Shown here: positions 17,226 to 25,778 of the stretch, in pieces
How the letters are laid out: each line of letters begins with the position of its first letter
How positions within the stretch are numbered: the stretch's first letter is position 1
From: Lachnospiraceae bacterium UBA7060
Lineage (GTDB): Bacteria > Bacillota > Clostridia > Lachnospirales > Lachnospiraceae
Direction of reading: 5' to 3'
Assembly (NCBI GenBank): GCA_002493835.1
Contig: DLAA01000173.1
Coordinates: forward strand, 1 to 35,093
DNA: 35,093 bases
The notes under the pieces: model-generated
Told to the model about the DNA's origin: nothing
The model's input: the letters and a program-made list of their open reading frames with translations, nothing else
Databases searched by the model: none
Program-made: the position numbers and the translations under genes

Positions 17226-17837
17226 GTGGAAGAGACGGAAAAGATAAAGATTTTGCTGGTGGAGGATGGCGAGGGTCTTTCACGGATTGGCGCCGCACAG
17301 CTTACAGATTTTGGCTATGAGGTGATCTGTGCTTTGAATGGGGAAACGGCCGTGGAAGTTCTGCGCAGGGAACAGATTGACATGATTCTGCTTGACGGCC
17401 CGGATATTATGAAGGCTTTTTGGCGCGGCGGCAGCGATTACATTGCCAAATCGATGCAGCCGGAGATTTTGGCAGAGCATATTGAGAGGATGCTGGAACG
17501 GATCAGGAATGCAGGGCTGAAGGGAGACAGGCGGTGGTTTAAGCAGTTTATGATTGACAAAAGCCGCCGGGAGGTTTATCGGGTAGAGAATGGATGCCTG
17601 GAGGAAAAGATACCGTTGTCTCCGCTGGAGTATCGTATTTTGCAGGCGTTGACGGAACATCAGGATGAAGTCACACTTTACAGACAGCTTTATCGGGACG
17701 TATGGCAGCAGGAGGATCTGGGGGATGTGCGCCCTTTGATGGTGCATGTCTCAAACCTTCGAAAAAAGGTGAATTTGAATCACACGGAGATGATTATAGC
17801 GGTGCGCGGGGTCGGTTACCTGTTCCAGGACGAGTAG
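17226..17837 (+). CDS. OmpR-type DNA-binding regulator with truncated receiver domain
   Basis: The C-terminal winged helix (about residues 105-203) is a clear OmpR/PhoB DNA-binding domain: LSPLEYRILQAL, VSNLRKKV and IIAVRGVGYLF. The N-terminal receiver keeps the acidic pair (VEDG), Asp57 (ILLDGPD) and a Lys (DYIAKS). Only 18 residues separate Asp57 from that Lys, where about 52 are normal, so the strand with the switch Thr/Ser and the helix before it are missing. Total length is 203 rather than about 225-235. The start is GTG 17226, about 9 nt after GGGAG. It lies just upstream of the injection-system cluster and is the obvious candidate regulator of it. Confidence 0.82.
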   Translation: MEETEKIKILLVEDGEGLSRIGAAQLTDFGYEVICALNGETAVEVLRREQIDMILLDGPDIMKAFWRGGSDYIAKSMQPEILAEHIERMLERIRNAGLKGDRRWFKQFMIDKSRREVYRVENGCLEEKIPLSPLEYRILQALTEHQDEVTLYRQLYRDVWQQEDLGDVRPLMVHVSNLRKKVNLNHTEMIIAVRGVGYLFQDE

Positions 17838-17854
17838 GAAAGAAATGCCTTGGA

Positions 17855-17871
17855 AACCTTTAATGAACCTT
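17855..17871 (+). promoter_or_regulatory. Candidate OmpR/PhoB-type operator (direct repeat, 11-bp period)
   Basis: AACCTT occurs at 17855-17860 and again at 17866-17871, exactly 11 bp apart, which is the spacing used by OmpR/PhoB-family dimers. It lies just upstream of where the -35 of the next promoter would be, an activator position. Confidence 0.4.
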
Positions 17872-17893
17872 AAATAAACAGTGGCTGCAGTCG

Positions 17894-17902
17894 TGCTATG
17901 AT
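17894..17902 (+). promoter_or_regulatory. Extended -10 promoter of the injection-system cluster
   Basis: TGCTATGAT (17894-17902) is an extended -10 with a single mismatch in the hexamer. The -35 position (17874-17879, ATAAAC) is poor, as expected for an activator-dependent promoter. A leader of about 80 nt would precede the ATG at 17988. Confidence 0.45.
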
Positions 17903-17987
17903 AAAAAAAAGGAAACGATGCCAGTCAGGAACCGTTAAAGAATAAATCATTACATCAGATAAGATTGGGAAGGAAAGGGACTGTCAG

Positions 17988-19823
17988 ATGAAAAGCAGCG
18001 AATTATTTCCGTTTAGCAGAAACAGGTACTACAGGGGCAAGATGCTGACATCGGCGGATTTTGAATCTGAGCAGCTCTATATGAACAACAAGAGATATTT
18101 TATGAATCAGACAGTCATTGGTTCGGGAATCGCCTGTGGATTGAATGTGATCAGCCTGGATGATCTGTCCTTTATGGTTGAGAGTGGTGTGGCGGTTGAC
18201 GACATGGGACGTGAGGTTGTGGTGGACAGCTCGGTGGTTAAGAAGTTGTCCACAGTTACAGGATTTGAGAGCCTGGAAACCGGGCAGGCCAGCCTATGTA
18301 TTCGATACCGGGAGAATGAGACACAGCCGGTCTATGCGGTCAACAGACAAAACAGTGACAGGGAATTTGAGTACAATCGGATCGAGGATGGTTACGAACT
18401 GTTTTTGATTGACACTTCCAGGCTGGATGGGGAGTTTGAGACGGAGACGGAGTTTTATGCGGGCGGACTCCTGTTTGAGAATCAGGATTATCAGGTACTG
18501 CTGCGTCTTCCCGCCAATATTTGTGCCGGGCACTATGTGAAGCTGACGATCGAGGTTTACAAGGTGAGCGATGCAAAAGCGGTCTTAAATTATCAATCGG
18601 TTTTACAGACGCCGGCACTCATGACATTGGAGGGTGGTCAGGAGCTTTCGGTAAGTCTGGACGGCGTAGAGCTGGAAAGGGGCCGCCGCGTTGTTCGGGA
18701 GTACTGGATGTTAGCGCAGACGGAAGCTTATGAGGATACAAGCATCATGGTGAAGACGGGGAGTGCAAGGGCTTTGATCAATGATGTAGAGTGTCCGGTC
18801 AATGTCAGTGTCTCCTGTAAACTGAATATTTTAGACATTACGCCGGAGCTCTTGGCGGTGCGGGAGATAAACCGGGTGAGTCTGGAACTACGGTCATTGG
18901 GAACTGGTATGGGAGCGATTCGCCTGGCGGATATCACATTGGTGCGCACGGAGTCTGCTTATCTGATTGAGAAGGTGGACGAGTCCGTGAGAAAATACAT
19001 TCCCACGATTGCAAGTGAGTGGAAGCGGCTTGAGTATGCCGGGTGTTTTTATCGGAAATACCCATTCTTGAGCGGTGTAGTGGTGCATAAGGACAGTGCG
19101 GCGGTTAAGAAGACAGAGGACAAGTTATTGCAGGAAACACCCCGGATAGCCACCGGCATTGTGGAGATTCCCATCGGGGATCATGCAAAAAAGGGAGATA
19201 TCTGCTATTCCGATGAGATTATGCATGGTTTGGGAACAGGTAATGTCTATGTAGAGGTGGGTTATGAATATCTGGAGGAAAACGAGTTCCTTGACAGGAT
19301 GGCAAAGGCCACAATTTATGGGGATCCGAATCTGTTTGGATGCACCGATCAGAAGGTGGCGGCGGAATCAGCGGTAAAGGTGTACAACGATAAAGGCAGC
19401 TTTGTCGTTGGTCTGAAGCTCAAGGCTAACATCGACATGATTGTACTGACCTATCGATGGGTGGCAGTCCGCTGTGACAGTGGAAAATCCAGGGATGAGA
19501 TCGAGGTTGACAGCGCACAGGGGATCAGTGTGGTGACACCCACTGTCATTCTGGGGACAAGGGAGAGATATTTCTTCCAAGTGGAATACAATAACATGAA
19601 ACCATGCTCTCTCACATATGCACTGACGGACTATGACAGCGGCGAGATTTCATCAGACGGCATCTACACGGCGCCGTCGAAAGAAGGTGTATATGAGATT
19701 CGTATTTACTGTACGGACATGCCAAGGATACATACTTACGCTTATGCAATCGTCAGAAGAAAGGCAGTGGAGGAGATACAGATGAAGGATTCTGTGACGG
19801 ATAGAGGGGAAGGGCTTTTATGA
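17988..19823 (+). CDS. Contractile-injection-system-associated protein with LTxxDFxxEQ domain
   Basis: The first about 60 residues (RNRYYRGKMLTSADFESEQ, then GSGIACGLNV) match a signature I associate with proteins encoded in phage-tail-like injection clusters. The middle is beta-rich with no recognised enzyme motif. The last about 90 residues look like an Ig-fold domain (SSDGIYTAPSKEGVYEI). There is no signal peptide or membrane segment, so it stays cytoplasmic unless carried by the particle. It could be a baseplate, fibre or cargo-adaptor component. It is the first gene after the candidate promoter and overlaps the next gene by 4 nt. Confidence 0.6.
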   Translation: MKSSELFPFSRNRYYRGKMLTSADFESEQLYMNNKRYFMNQTVIGSGIACGLNVISLDDLSFMVESGVAVDDMGREVVVDSSVVKKLSTVTGFESLETGQASLCIRYRENETQPVYAVNRQNSDREFEYNRIEDGYELFLIDTSRLDGEFETETEFYAGGLLFENQDYQVLLRLPANICAGHYVKLTIEVYKVSDAKAVLNYQSVLQTPALMTLEGGQELSVSLDGVELERGRRVVREYWMLAQTEAYEDTSIMVKTGSARALINDVECPVNVSVSCKLNILDITPELLAVREINRVSLELRSLGTGMGAIRLADITLVRTESAYLIEKVDESVRKYIPTIASEWKRLEYAGCFYRKYPFLSGVVVHKDSAAVKKTEDKLLQETPRIATGIVEIPIGDHAKKGDICYSDEIMHGLGTGNVYVEVGYEYLEENEFLDRMAKATIYGDPNLFGCTDQKVAAESAVKVYNDKGSFVVGLKLKANIDMIVLTYRWVAVRCDSGKSRDEIEVDSAQGISVVTPTVILGTRERYFFQVEYNNMKPCSLTYALTDYDSGEISSDGIYTAPSKEGVYEIRIYCTDMPRIHTYAYAIVRRKAVEEIQMKDSVTDRGEGLL

Positions 19824-20653
19824 TCTATCAATCGAATAAAATGGTATATGCTCCCGTTATGGAAGTTCTGAAGGGGAATGTGAATGAAGTTCTCATCTGC
19901 AGGAATGCGCTTTCTGAACAGAGAAGCTATTATACGCTCCTCGTAATTCACGATCATGGGATTGTGAAACGTCTGTTTAGTGCGATTGAACAATCCAAAC
20001 ACGGATATGCGTGCTGTGTGGAGATATTTCAGCAGGGTGATGTATACTGCGCTGTCTTTCCCTACGTGAAGGAGCGGCGTATGCAAAGCTTCTATATGCC
20101 GGCTCAGGTTTCTCTGGAAACCTGTGGAAAAATTTGCGAGAACTTGATTCTTTCTTGTATGCTTTCAAAGCTTCCTTATCCGCTTCTCTATCTGGTGCTT
20201 GAGCAGGAGCAGCTGCATCTGTTGAAGGATGATAACGTGGAGCTGGGATGCACAATCGATCTTTCTGAATTGGATGAGGAGATTGGGGAAAAGGAATGTG
20301 TCAGACAGTGTGCTGTTGTGCTTCGAGAGCTTTTGAAAGCTCGGAAGGACAAAGAGAATACAGCTTACCAGCTTTTTAACAGAAGATGGGATTACGAGAG
20401 CTTTGGGAGCTTATATCGGGATATGAGGCTCGTAAAGAGAACGATGAAGAGGCATAAAAGGCTTACCAGGCTGCGAATGATATTTCAGAGCCGTCTTGAG
20501 GGAATGAGTAAGCTTTTGCGGGTGATCTGTGTGGGGATGATTGCGCTGGCGCTGCTTAGCTTACTTTCCAGAGCAATGTGGGGAGAAATTCCCTTTCTCA
20601 GAGTTTTTGTCAATCACTTCAAAGCGATTGGAACAGAGTCGTTGACTGGATAA
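19820..20653 (+). CDS. Single-pass membrane protein of the injection cluster, unknown function
   Basis: About 230 soluble residues are followed by one membrane helix (LLRVICVGMIALALLSLLS) and a short tail of about 23 residues. Strong positive charge just before the helix (MKRHKRLTRLR) places the N-terminal domain in the cytoplasm. That domain has a beta-rich start and helical end that could be a pseudokinase-like fold, as in EssB/YukC of type VII secretion, but no motif proves this. ATGA overlap couples it to the preceding gene. A membrane tether for the machine is a reasonable inference. Confidence 0.55.
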   Translation: MIYQSNKMVYAPVMEVLKGNVNEVLICRNALSEQRSYYTLLVIHDHGIVKRLFSAIEQSKHGYACCVEIFQQGDVYCAVFPYVKERRMQSFYMPAQVSLETCGKICENLILSCMLSKLPYPLLYLVLEQEQLHLLKDDNVELGCTIDLSELDEEIGEKECVRQCAVVLRELLKARKDKENTAYQLFNRRWDYESFGSLYRDMRLVKRTMKRHKRLTRLRMIFQSRLEGMSKLLRVICVGMIALALLSLLSRAMWGEIPFLRVFVNHFKAIGTESLTG

Positions 20654-20671
20654 TATGACAGGAAGATGGAT

Positions 20672-22378
20672 ATGGATACGATCATAATTGTATGTGCAGT
20701 TATCTGGGTGGCTGCAGCAGCGGCTTGTATGTTTGGACATTCTCAGGCAGTTCAGCGGATGGGCTGCATAGAGCTCATTTTGGCGGCGGCAGTGGGCGGC
20801 AGTGCAATGTTTGGTTATTGGAAGGCGGCAGATTTCACATTGAGACAATATCATCAGATGCTGGCGATTTCCCTGGGAAGTGCTGATCCCTATTTGGCGG
20901 ACCTGGAGGATGAATTAGAGGTATACGGCGGCAGCGATGCAGCTTTTCTGCAGGAGTCTGAACGGATTGTGGAGGATGCGCTTCCGGTGCTGCAATCCGG
21001 GGAGGCTCGTTACACTTTCTGCAAGATTTTTCTTGTAAAGAAGGAGAGCACGGGTGGCTATCGGGAGTGTTTCTTTACGGGCAGTGCAGACCAAAGCTGG
21101 GAGAGCCTTCAGGAGACGGTGAAACCTTTGATCGGGCGGGCTATGCGCAGCCGTGAGACGGTTTGGCAGGAGTACGAAAATGAGATGACCGTCTTTGTGG
21201 CGGCTGATAAGTCGAGAATTGCACCTGCTTACGCTCTGGTTGTGCTGGTTTCCAGGAAACCGCTGCTCACAGCGCTGAATACGCTGAAGACCCAGTATTT
21301 TTTCTACAGTCTGCTTTTTTTAATCACAGCGACACTTCTGGTGATTCGGATGGTTCTAATGCAGGAAAAGGAACTGCACAGAATAATCAGACTGCTCTCA
21401 CGGGTGGCACAAGGGTTGGAGGACGATTCCACTTTGTCAAAACTTGTGGGGAAAGCCCTTTCTCCGAGGGCGAGCAATGAGACACATGCACTCTACAGCA
21501 GTCTTTTGCAGATTGTGGTCAGTACTGAGCGGATGAATTACTCCAAGTACCAAGTGCTCCAGGCATATTACCGATTTGCCCCCAGGGAGATCGAAAAGAT
21601 TTTGGGCAGGCACTCTATTTTGGATGTGGCGCCATCGGACTGGGCAGAGACTAGGAGCACGGTTGCTTTTGTCTCTTTTGCCAAGAGGAAAGGTATTTCC
21701 GACAAGGAGTATTTGAGGCAGATGAACAGAAACTACGCACTTTTGTGTGAAGGCCGCCGCGAGTTTGGCGGCAGTATCGTATCGGGAGGCAGCAATCCCG
21801 ATGTAATGCTGCTCCTGTTTTACGACGAGAGCAGAAAGGCGCTGCAGTTCGGTGTCAAGATGGCCATCCGTGAGGTGGCGGATCAAAAGGCGGGGCAGGC
21901 ATTTGTGTTCCTGCATCGAACGCCTCTTGTTTATGGGGTGGCAGGCGACGACGAACAGTCTTTTCCTTATCTGTATTCAGAAGAGATCCGCATTCTGCAG
22001 AAATATGCGGACAGCCTGCGCGCAATGGGAGTGCGTATGGTTGTCACGGATTGTGTGTGGGAGATGGTGAAGGAGGGAGCGGTATCCCGCTATATTGGTT
22101 ACATAGAAGACGGGAAGTACCTGTTTCATCTCTATGAGATTCTGGATGCTCATCCGGTAAAAGAGAGGTTAAAGAGGATTGCATTCGAGTCTAAGTTTCA
22201 GGAAGCGCTCCATCTTTTTTATAAGAGTGACTTTTATTTGGCAAGAAATATATTTTCTGATATTTTGAGAAGCTGTCCAATGGACGAGGTGGCCAAGTGG
22301 TATCTTTTTCTTTGTGAGAGCGGACTGAGCAGTGAAAAGGCACAGAGAAAGTCCTTTGCGCTTTTTTCAGGGGAATAG
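20672..22378 (+). CDS. Membrane protein with degenerate class III adenylate-cyclase-like domain
   Basis: Two N-terminal membrane helices (to about residue 50) precede an extracellular region of about 150 residues, a third helix near 205-227 and a linker. A cyclase homology domain follows (about 300-480), ending in LFHLYEIL, with a short helical TPR-like tail. In the usual FaDI site the sequence reads FVSF (about residue 330), so the first metal aspartate is absent. The second may survive in PDVMLLLF. The Asn/Arg transition-state pair is not seen in YLYSEEIRILQKYA. It therefore probably does not make cAMP and may act as a receptor or scaffold. ATG 20672 sits 6 nt after AGGAAG; an ATG at 20666 abuts it. 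Confidence 0.65.
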   Translation: MDTIIIVCAVIWVAAAAACMFGHSQAVQRMGCIELILAAAVGGSAMFGYWKAADFTLRQYHQMLAISLGSADPYLADLEDELEVYGGSDAAFLQESERIVEDALPVLQSGEARYTFCKIFLVKKESTGGYRECFFTGSADQSWESLQETVKPLIGRAMRSRETVWQEYENEMTVFVAADKSRIAPAYALVVLVSRKPLLTALNTLKTQYFFYSLLFLITATLLVIRMVLMQEKELHRIIRLLSRVAQGLEDDSTLSKLVGKALSPRASNETHALYSSLLQIVVSTERMNYSKYQVLQAYYRFAPREIEKILGRHSILDVAPSDWAETRSTVAFVSFAKRKGISDKEYLRQMNRNYALLCEGRREFGGSIVSGGSNPDVMLLLFYDESRKALQFGVKMAIREVADQKAGQAFVFLHRTPLVYGVAGDDEQSFPYLYSEEIRILQKYADSLRAMGVRMVVTDCVWEMVKEGAVSRYIGYIEDGKYLFHLYEILDAHPVKERLKRIAFESKFQEALHLFYKSDFYLARNIFSDILRSCPMDEVAKWYLFLCESGLSSEKAQRKSFALFSGE

Positions 22379-22390
22379 GGGTACTTTCGC

Positions 22391-23677
22391 ATGATGCAGT
22401 TTTGGAGAGCGCTGATCACGGTAGTGACATCTAGGCTGAGCAGACTTTTGGTGAGCATCCGCCGATTTACGTCACCTCAGTATGTGATGGGGCGGATTGT
22501 TCAGAAATTCAGGGATTTAATAAGCCGGCTCTTAGATTTTAAGCCAAGGAATCAGAAAGATTATTATATACTTTTCAGATGGATGATCAGCCGCAGACTG
22601 ATAAACGCAGTTGTGATCCTGGGAGGGATTGTATGTCTGGCGTATCTGTTCTGGCTGAGGCCTGTCGGAGCAGGGCAGGATGGAATGCAGATTAAGACTT
22701 ATCGGTATTCAGCGGTTCCTCTGCGTCTGGCAGAGGGGCAGGTGCGGATTAAGGCGAAAAAAGATTATATTGCTTACGAGGGTGAGGTCAGCGGGGGTTA
22801 TGTCTGCGGCGCAGGCACGCTTTATGGGGAGAATGGGCAGATGGTTTATCAGGGCGAGTTTGACAGAAACCTGTATAACGGTGAAGGCACACTCTATTTT
22901 GATTCCGGCCAGATAAAATACATCGGTAATTTTGTGGATAATCAGTTTGAGGGCAAGGGTGTACAGTACTGGGAGAGCGGGGCAAAGTTCTATGAGGGCG
23001 ATTTTTCGAAAGACCTGTTTGAGGGCACAGGAATCCAGTACTGGGAGAGCGGGATCAAATGTTATGAGGGCAGCTTTTCGCAGGGTATGAAGGAAGGGGA
23101 AGGTGTGCTGTATAATTCATCAGGAAACGCTGTCTTTACGGGCCAGTTTCATCTGGATGATATCGTTTATACGCAGCTGCTTGGAAGAACAGCAGAAAAT
23201 ATGCGGGAACTCTATACGGGAGAACAATTCGTTTATCAGTATGGGAAAGCGGATGAAAATGTGGTTTATCTGAGTGAAATTGACGCTTTCTGCCTTGCGA
23301 AGGACAACGAGGAGAGTCTGGCGGATTCCCTGAAATACGATGTGGTTTGTGTGGGAAAAGATTCCTTTCGATACGGCGGAAAGGTGATTGATACCATAGA
23401 GGGACTGACGGAGGCTGTCGGTGAGCCGGTTTATGAAGGCAGCAGCTATATGACTTTTTTGGAGGCGGCAGCTGTCGATATTCTGCAGAAGCAGGGAAAA
23501 GCCATAAACCTGCAGACCGGTATTGACATGACGCCTGTGTTTGACGAGGTGTATGCAGTCAACGCCTATGCGCCGGACGTTGTTGTATGCCTGCATGTTT
23601 ATATGATTGAGGAGAGGGCTTATACCTTTGTCTCGGAAGGCAGGATGGGGACATTTTTCATGTATGAAATAGAATAG
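22391..23677 (+). CDS. Membrane-anchored MORN-repeat protein
   Basis: A basic cytoplasmic N-terminus of about 69 residues is followed by one membrane helix (about 70-89) and an outward-facing remainder. Residues about 129-260 contain five or so MORN repeats, for example YQGEFDRNLYNGEGTLYF and YEGDFSKDLFEGTGIQYW. MORN repeats form an elongated beta sheet used for binding lipids or proteins and are common in bacterial envelope proteins. The final about 160 residues are not recognised. It is located between membrane and secreted proteins of the injection cluster, which suggests a role in the envelope part of the machine. Confidence 0.75.
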   Translation: MMQFWRALITVVTSRLSRLLVSIRRFTSPQYVMGRIVQKFRDLISRLLDFKPRNQKDYYILFRWMISRRLINAVVILGGIVCLAYLFWLRPVGAGQDGMQIKTYRYSAVPLRLAEGQVRIKAKKDYIAYEGEVSGGYVCGAGTLYGENGQMVYQGEFDRNLYNGEGTLYFDSGQIKYIGNFVDNQFEGKGVQYWESGAKFYEGDFSKDLFEGTGIQYWESGIKCYEGSFSQGMKEGEGVLYNSSGNAVFTGQFHLDDIVYTQLLGRTAENMRELYTGEQFVYQYGKADENVVYLSEIDAFCLAKDNEESLADSLKYDVVCVGKDSFRYGGKVIDTIEGLTEAVGEPVYEGSSYMTFLEAAAVDILQKQGKAINLQTGIDMTPVFDEVYAVNAYAPDVVVCLHVYMIEERAYTFVSEGRMGTFFMYEIE

Positions 23678-23720
23678 GGTGAAAACTTAGGATGAAAAGG
23701 AAGGGAAAAAGGAGAAACAC

Positions 23721-25778
23721 ATGGGAAGACGGAAACCGGCGGGGATAATTTTGACTCTCATAGGAGTAGTTCTTTTGACTGGCGCACGGCCGGCACCGGC
23801 CGTGTGTGCCGTGGAACAGAACTCAATTGATATCAATACAGTGAAGAGAACGGCATTAAATCGCAGCGATGCATATGACCGGGTAGAGAATAAGCTGGAA
23901 TTGGCGCGGGCGAAGTACACGCAGTCGGTCAAGAAGTTGAGGTTGAAGGAGGAGAACCAGCGTTCTTTCCGCTGGTCACCGCTTTTAAAGTTTAAACTGC
24001 CGGAGAAGCCGGACCTGACGGATGAATTTGATTATCATTATACGCCGCTTGCACTGCAGTCGGAGATTGATCAGCTGGAACATGAGCGGAAGGACACGGT
24101 GTATTCCGTTTATGAGGCGGTGGAATTGCACTTTGTGGAGGCATACCGCCTGCAGGAGATGATTGCATTCAATGAGGAGCTTTTGGATTCGTCTAACAGG
24201 ACCCTGGGAAAAAATCGTGCCAGATTCGCTGTCGGGCAGGCAGGCGAGTCGGACATTACTGCCATGGAGCAGAAGGTCAGCCGTCTGGAAAAGACGATAG
24301 CTTCCGATATGAGAAGTCTGACGGCGGTTATGGACAAGCTCTATCATCAGACGGGATTGAAGCTGGCTGACTATACACTGGAAGCCCCCTATGTAGATGC
24401 AAATATGGACAGAGAGATGCTGGATCTTTTGATCGAGTATACGCTGGACAACAGTGATACTTACTACAAAGCCCAGTCTGCGGCGAGCAATGCGCTTCTG
24501 GCGCTCAACACCAACTATGATCTGATGAAGAATCAGTACGGATACGCAAACATGAGCTTGATAGATACTTATGTAAACCAAGTAAAAAACGGGGAGAAGG
24601 TGGACACAAAAGCATTCAAGGCGGCGTACAATACACTTCTCACAGCTGTGGACAAGCCTTGGACAGGGAGCTTTAAAATCTGGTTTGTCAGGATTCCAAG
24701 AGTTTGGACTAAGGGCGCTGTTGATGGTATCCGCTATGTGGAAGATGAGCCGCTCGCCCTTTATGAGTCCGCCATTGAGTATCAGAATGCGAGAGCGGAG
24801 GAAGCGTCTGTGGAGAAGGAAATTATTCAGCAGGTAAAGGATACCTTTGAGAATTATGTTTCTGCCAGAAACGCATGCATCAGCACAGAGGAGAGCATTG
24901 ATAAAAAAAGAGAGGAACTGAAAAAGGATGCTGCTTTAAATGCCGCCGGGCAAATGACATGGGAAGAGTATCAGGAGGTGCTGGAGGAGTATGAGAGCCT
25001 GCAGACTGATTATCTGCAGGCACAGGCGGACTACAGCGGTATTCTCTACAGTTTTAACAGACTGACTTGCGGCAGAGTGGAGCATTTTTTTAGCGGAGGC
25101 GGTATAAACCTCGCATCCGGGGAAGGCGGCGTGAGTTATGTGGTGACGGATGAGGAAGACGGTGTCTACTACTATATCCGCACGCTTGCTTCTGGAACGG
25201 CTTTTGAACTGGGATTGGAGATACCGGAGGACTATGATGCGGTTCCCATCACAGATTTTGAGCTCTGGATCGGGCAGGGGGCAGACCAGGTGCAGGTGGG
25301 CGGGCGGATTCCTGTGGAAGAGAGGCTGAGGCATTTGCAGCTGGACATCCAGTCAGTGGACAGGGTGTTTGTCCGTCTGTATGATGGTTCCGAATTTATC
25401 GATGACTGTGACATCAAGCCCTCAGAGTATACAGGACGGCTCAACATTGTGACAGATTACCGAATTGAGAAGAATGAGAGCACGAAGGTGGCATCATATA
25501 CAGCGGAGACTACGGACACCGGTTTGCTGCTTATCACCATCACGAAAAACCCGGGTGAAGGGATCGCCGGCTACAATATCAAGAACGAGGACGGTGCATA
25601 CCTTCTGGGTGGGAATGTGGTGCCTGTGAAGGAGACATTTCGTTATCTTTCAGCGGCAGCAAGTGATTTGGAGGATCTGACAATCATTTTTTACGATGCA
25701 GACGGCACACTGCTCTATGAGGCGCGGTTTCGAACAAGTGACAACACGATCAGAAAGAAGGAAGAATATGACGGATAA
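23721..25778 (+). CDS. Secreted coiled-coil protein resembling TolC/OEP family
   Basis: An N-terminal signal sequence (residues about 8-30, ending near AVCAVEQ) is followed by long helices with two similar halves, each with the pattern seen in TolC-type outer membrane efflux proteins (VEAYRLQEMIAFNEELLDSS; RFAVGQAGESDITAMEQKV; VKDTFENYVSARNACI). From about residue 460 a non-helical C-terminal part of two or three beta domains follows. In a single-membrane organism there is no outer membrane for a TolC channel, so it may form a periplasm- or wall-spanning tube or simply a coiled-coil spacer. It overlaps the next gene by 11 nt. Confidence 0.65.
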   Translation: MGRRKPAGIILTLIGVVLLTGARPAPAVCAVEQNSIDINTVKRTALNRSDAYDRVENKLELARAKYTQSVKKLRLKEENQRSFRWSPLLKFKLPEKPDLTDEFDYHYTPLALQSEIDQLEHERKDTVYSVYEAVELHFVEAYRLQEMIAFNEELLDSSNRTLGKNRARFAVGQAGESDITAMEQKVSRLEKTIASDMRSLTAVMDKLYHQTGLKLADYTLEAPYVDANMDREMLDLLIEYTLDNSDTYYKAQSAASNALLALNTNYDLMKNQYGYANMSLIDTYVNQVKNGEKVDTKAFKAAYNTLLTAVDKPWTGSFKIWFVRIPRVWTKGAVDGIRYVEDEPLALYESAIEYQNARAEEASVEKEIIQQVKDTFENYVSARNACISTEESIDKKREELKKDAALNAAGQMTWEEYQEVLEEYESLQTDYLQAQADYSGILYSFNRLTCGRVEHFFSGGGINLASGEGGVSYVVTDEEDGVYYYIRTLASGTAFELGLEIPEDYDAVPITDFELWIGQGADQVQVGGRIPVEERLRHLQLDIQSVDRVFVRLYDGSEFIDDCDIKPSEYTGRLNIVTDYRIEKNESTKVASYTAETTDTGLLLITITKNPGEGIAGYNIKNEDGAYLLGGNVVPVKETFRYLSAAASDLEDLTIIFYDADGTLLYEARFRTSDNTIRKKEEYDG

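Noticed and set aside
25696..25767. Upstream extension of the stalk-protein frame
   Set aside because: It overlaps the TolC-like gene; the signal peptide and ribosome site place the start at 25768.
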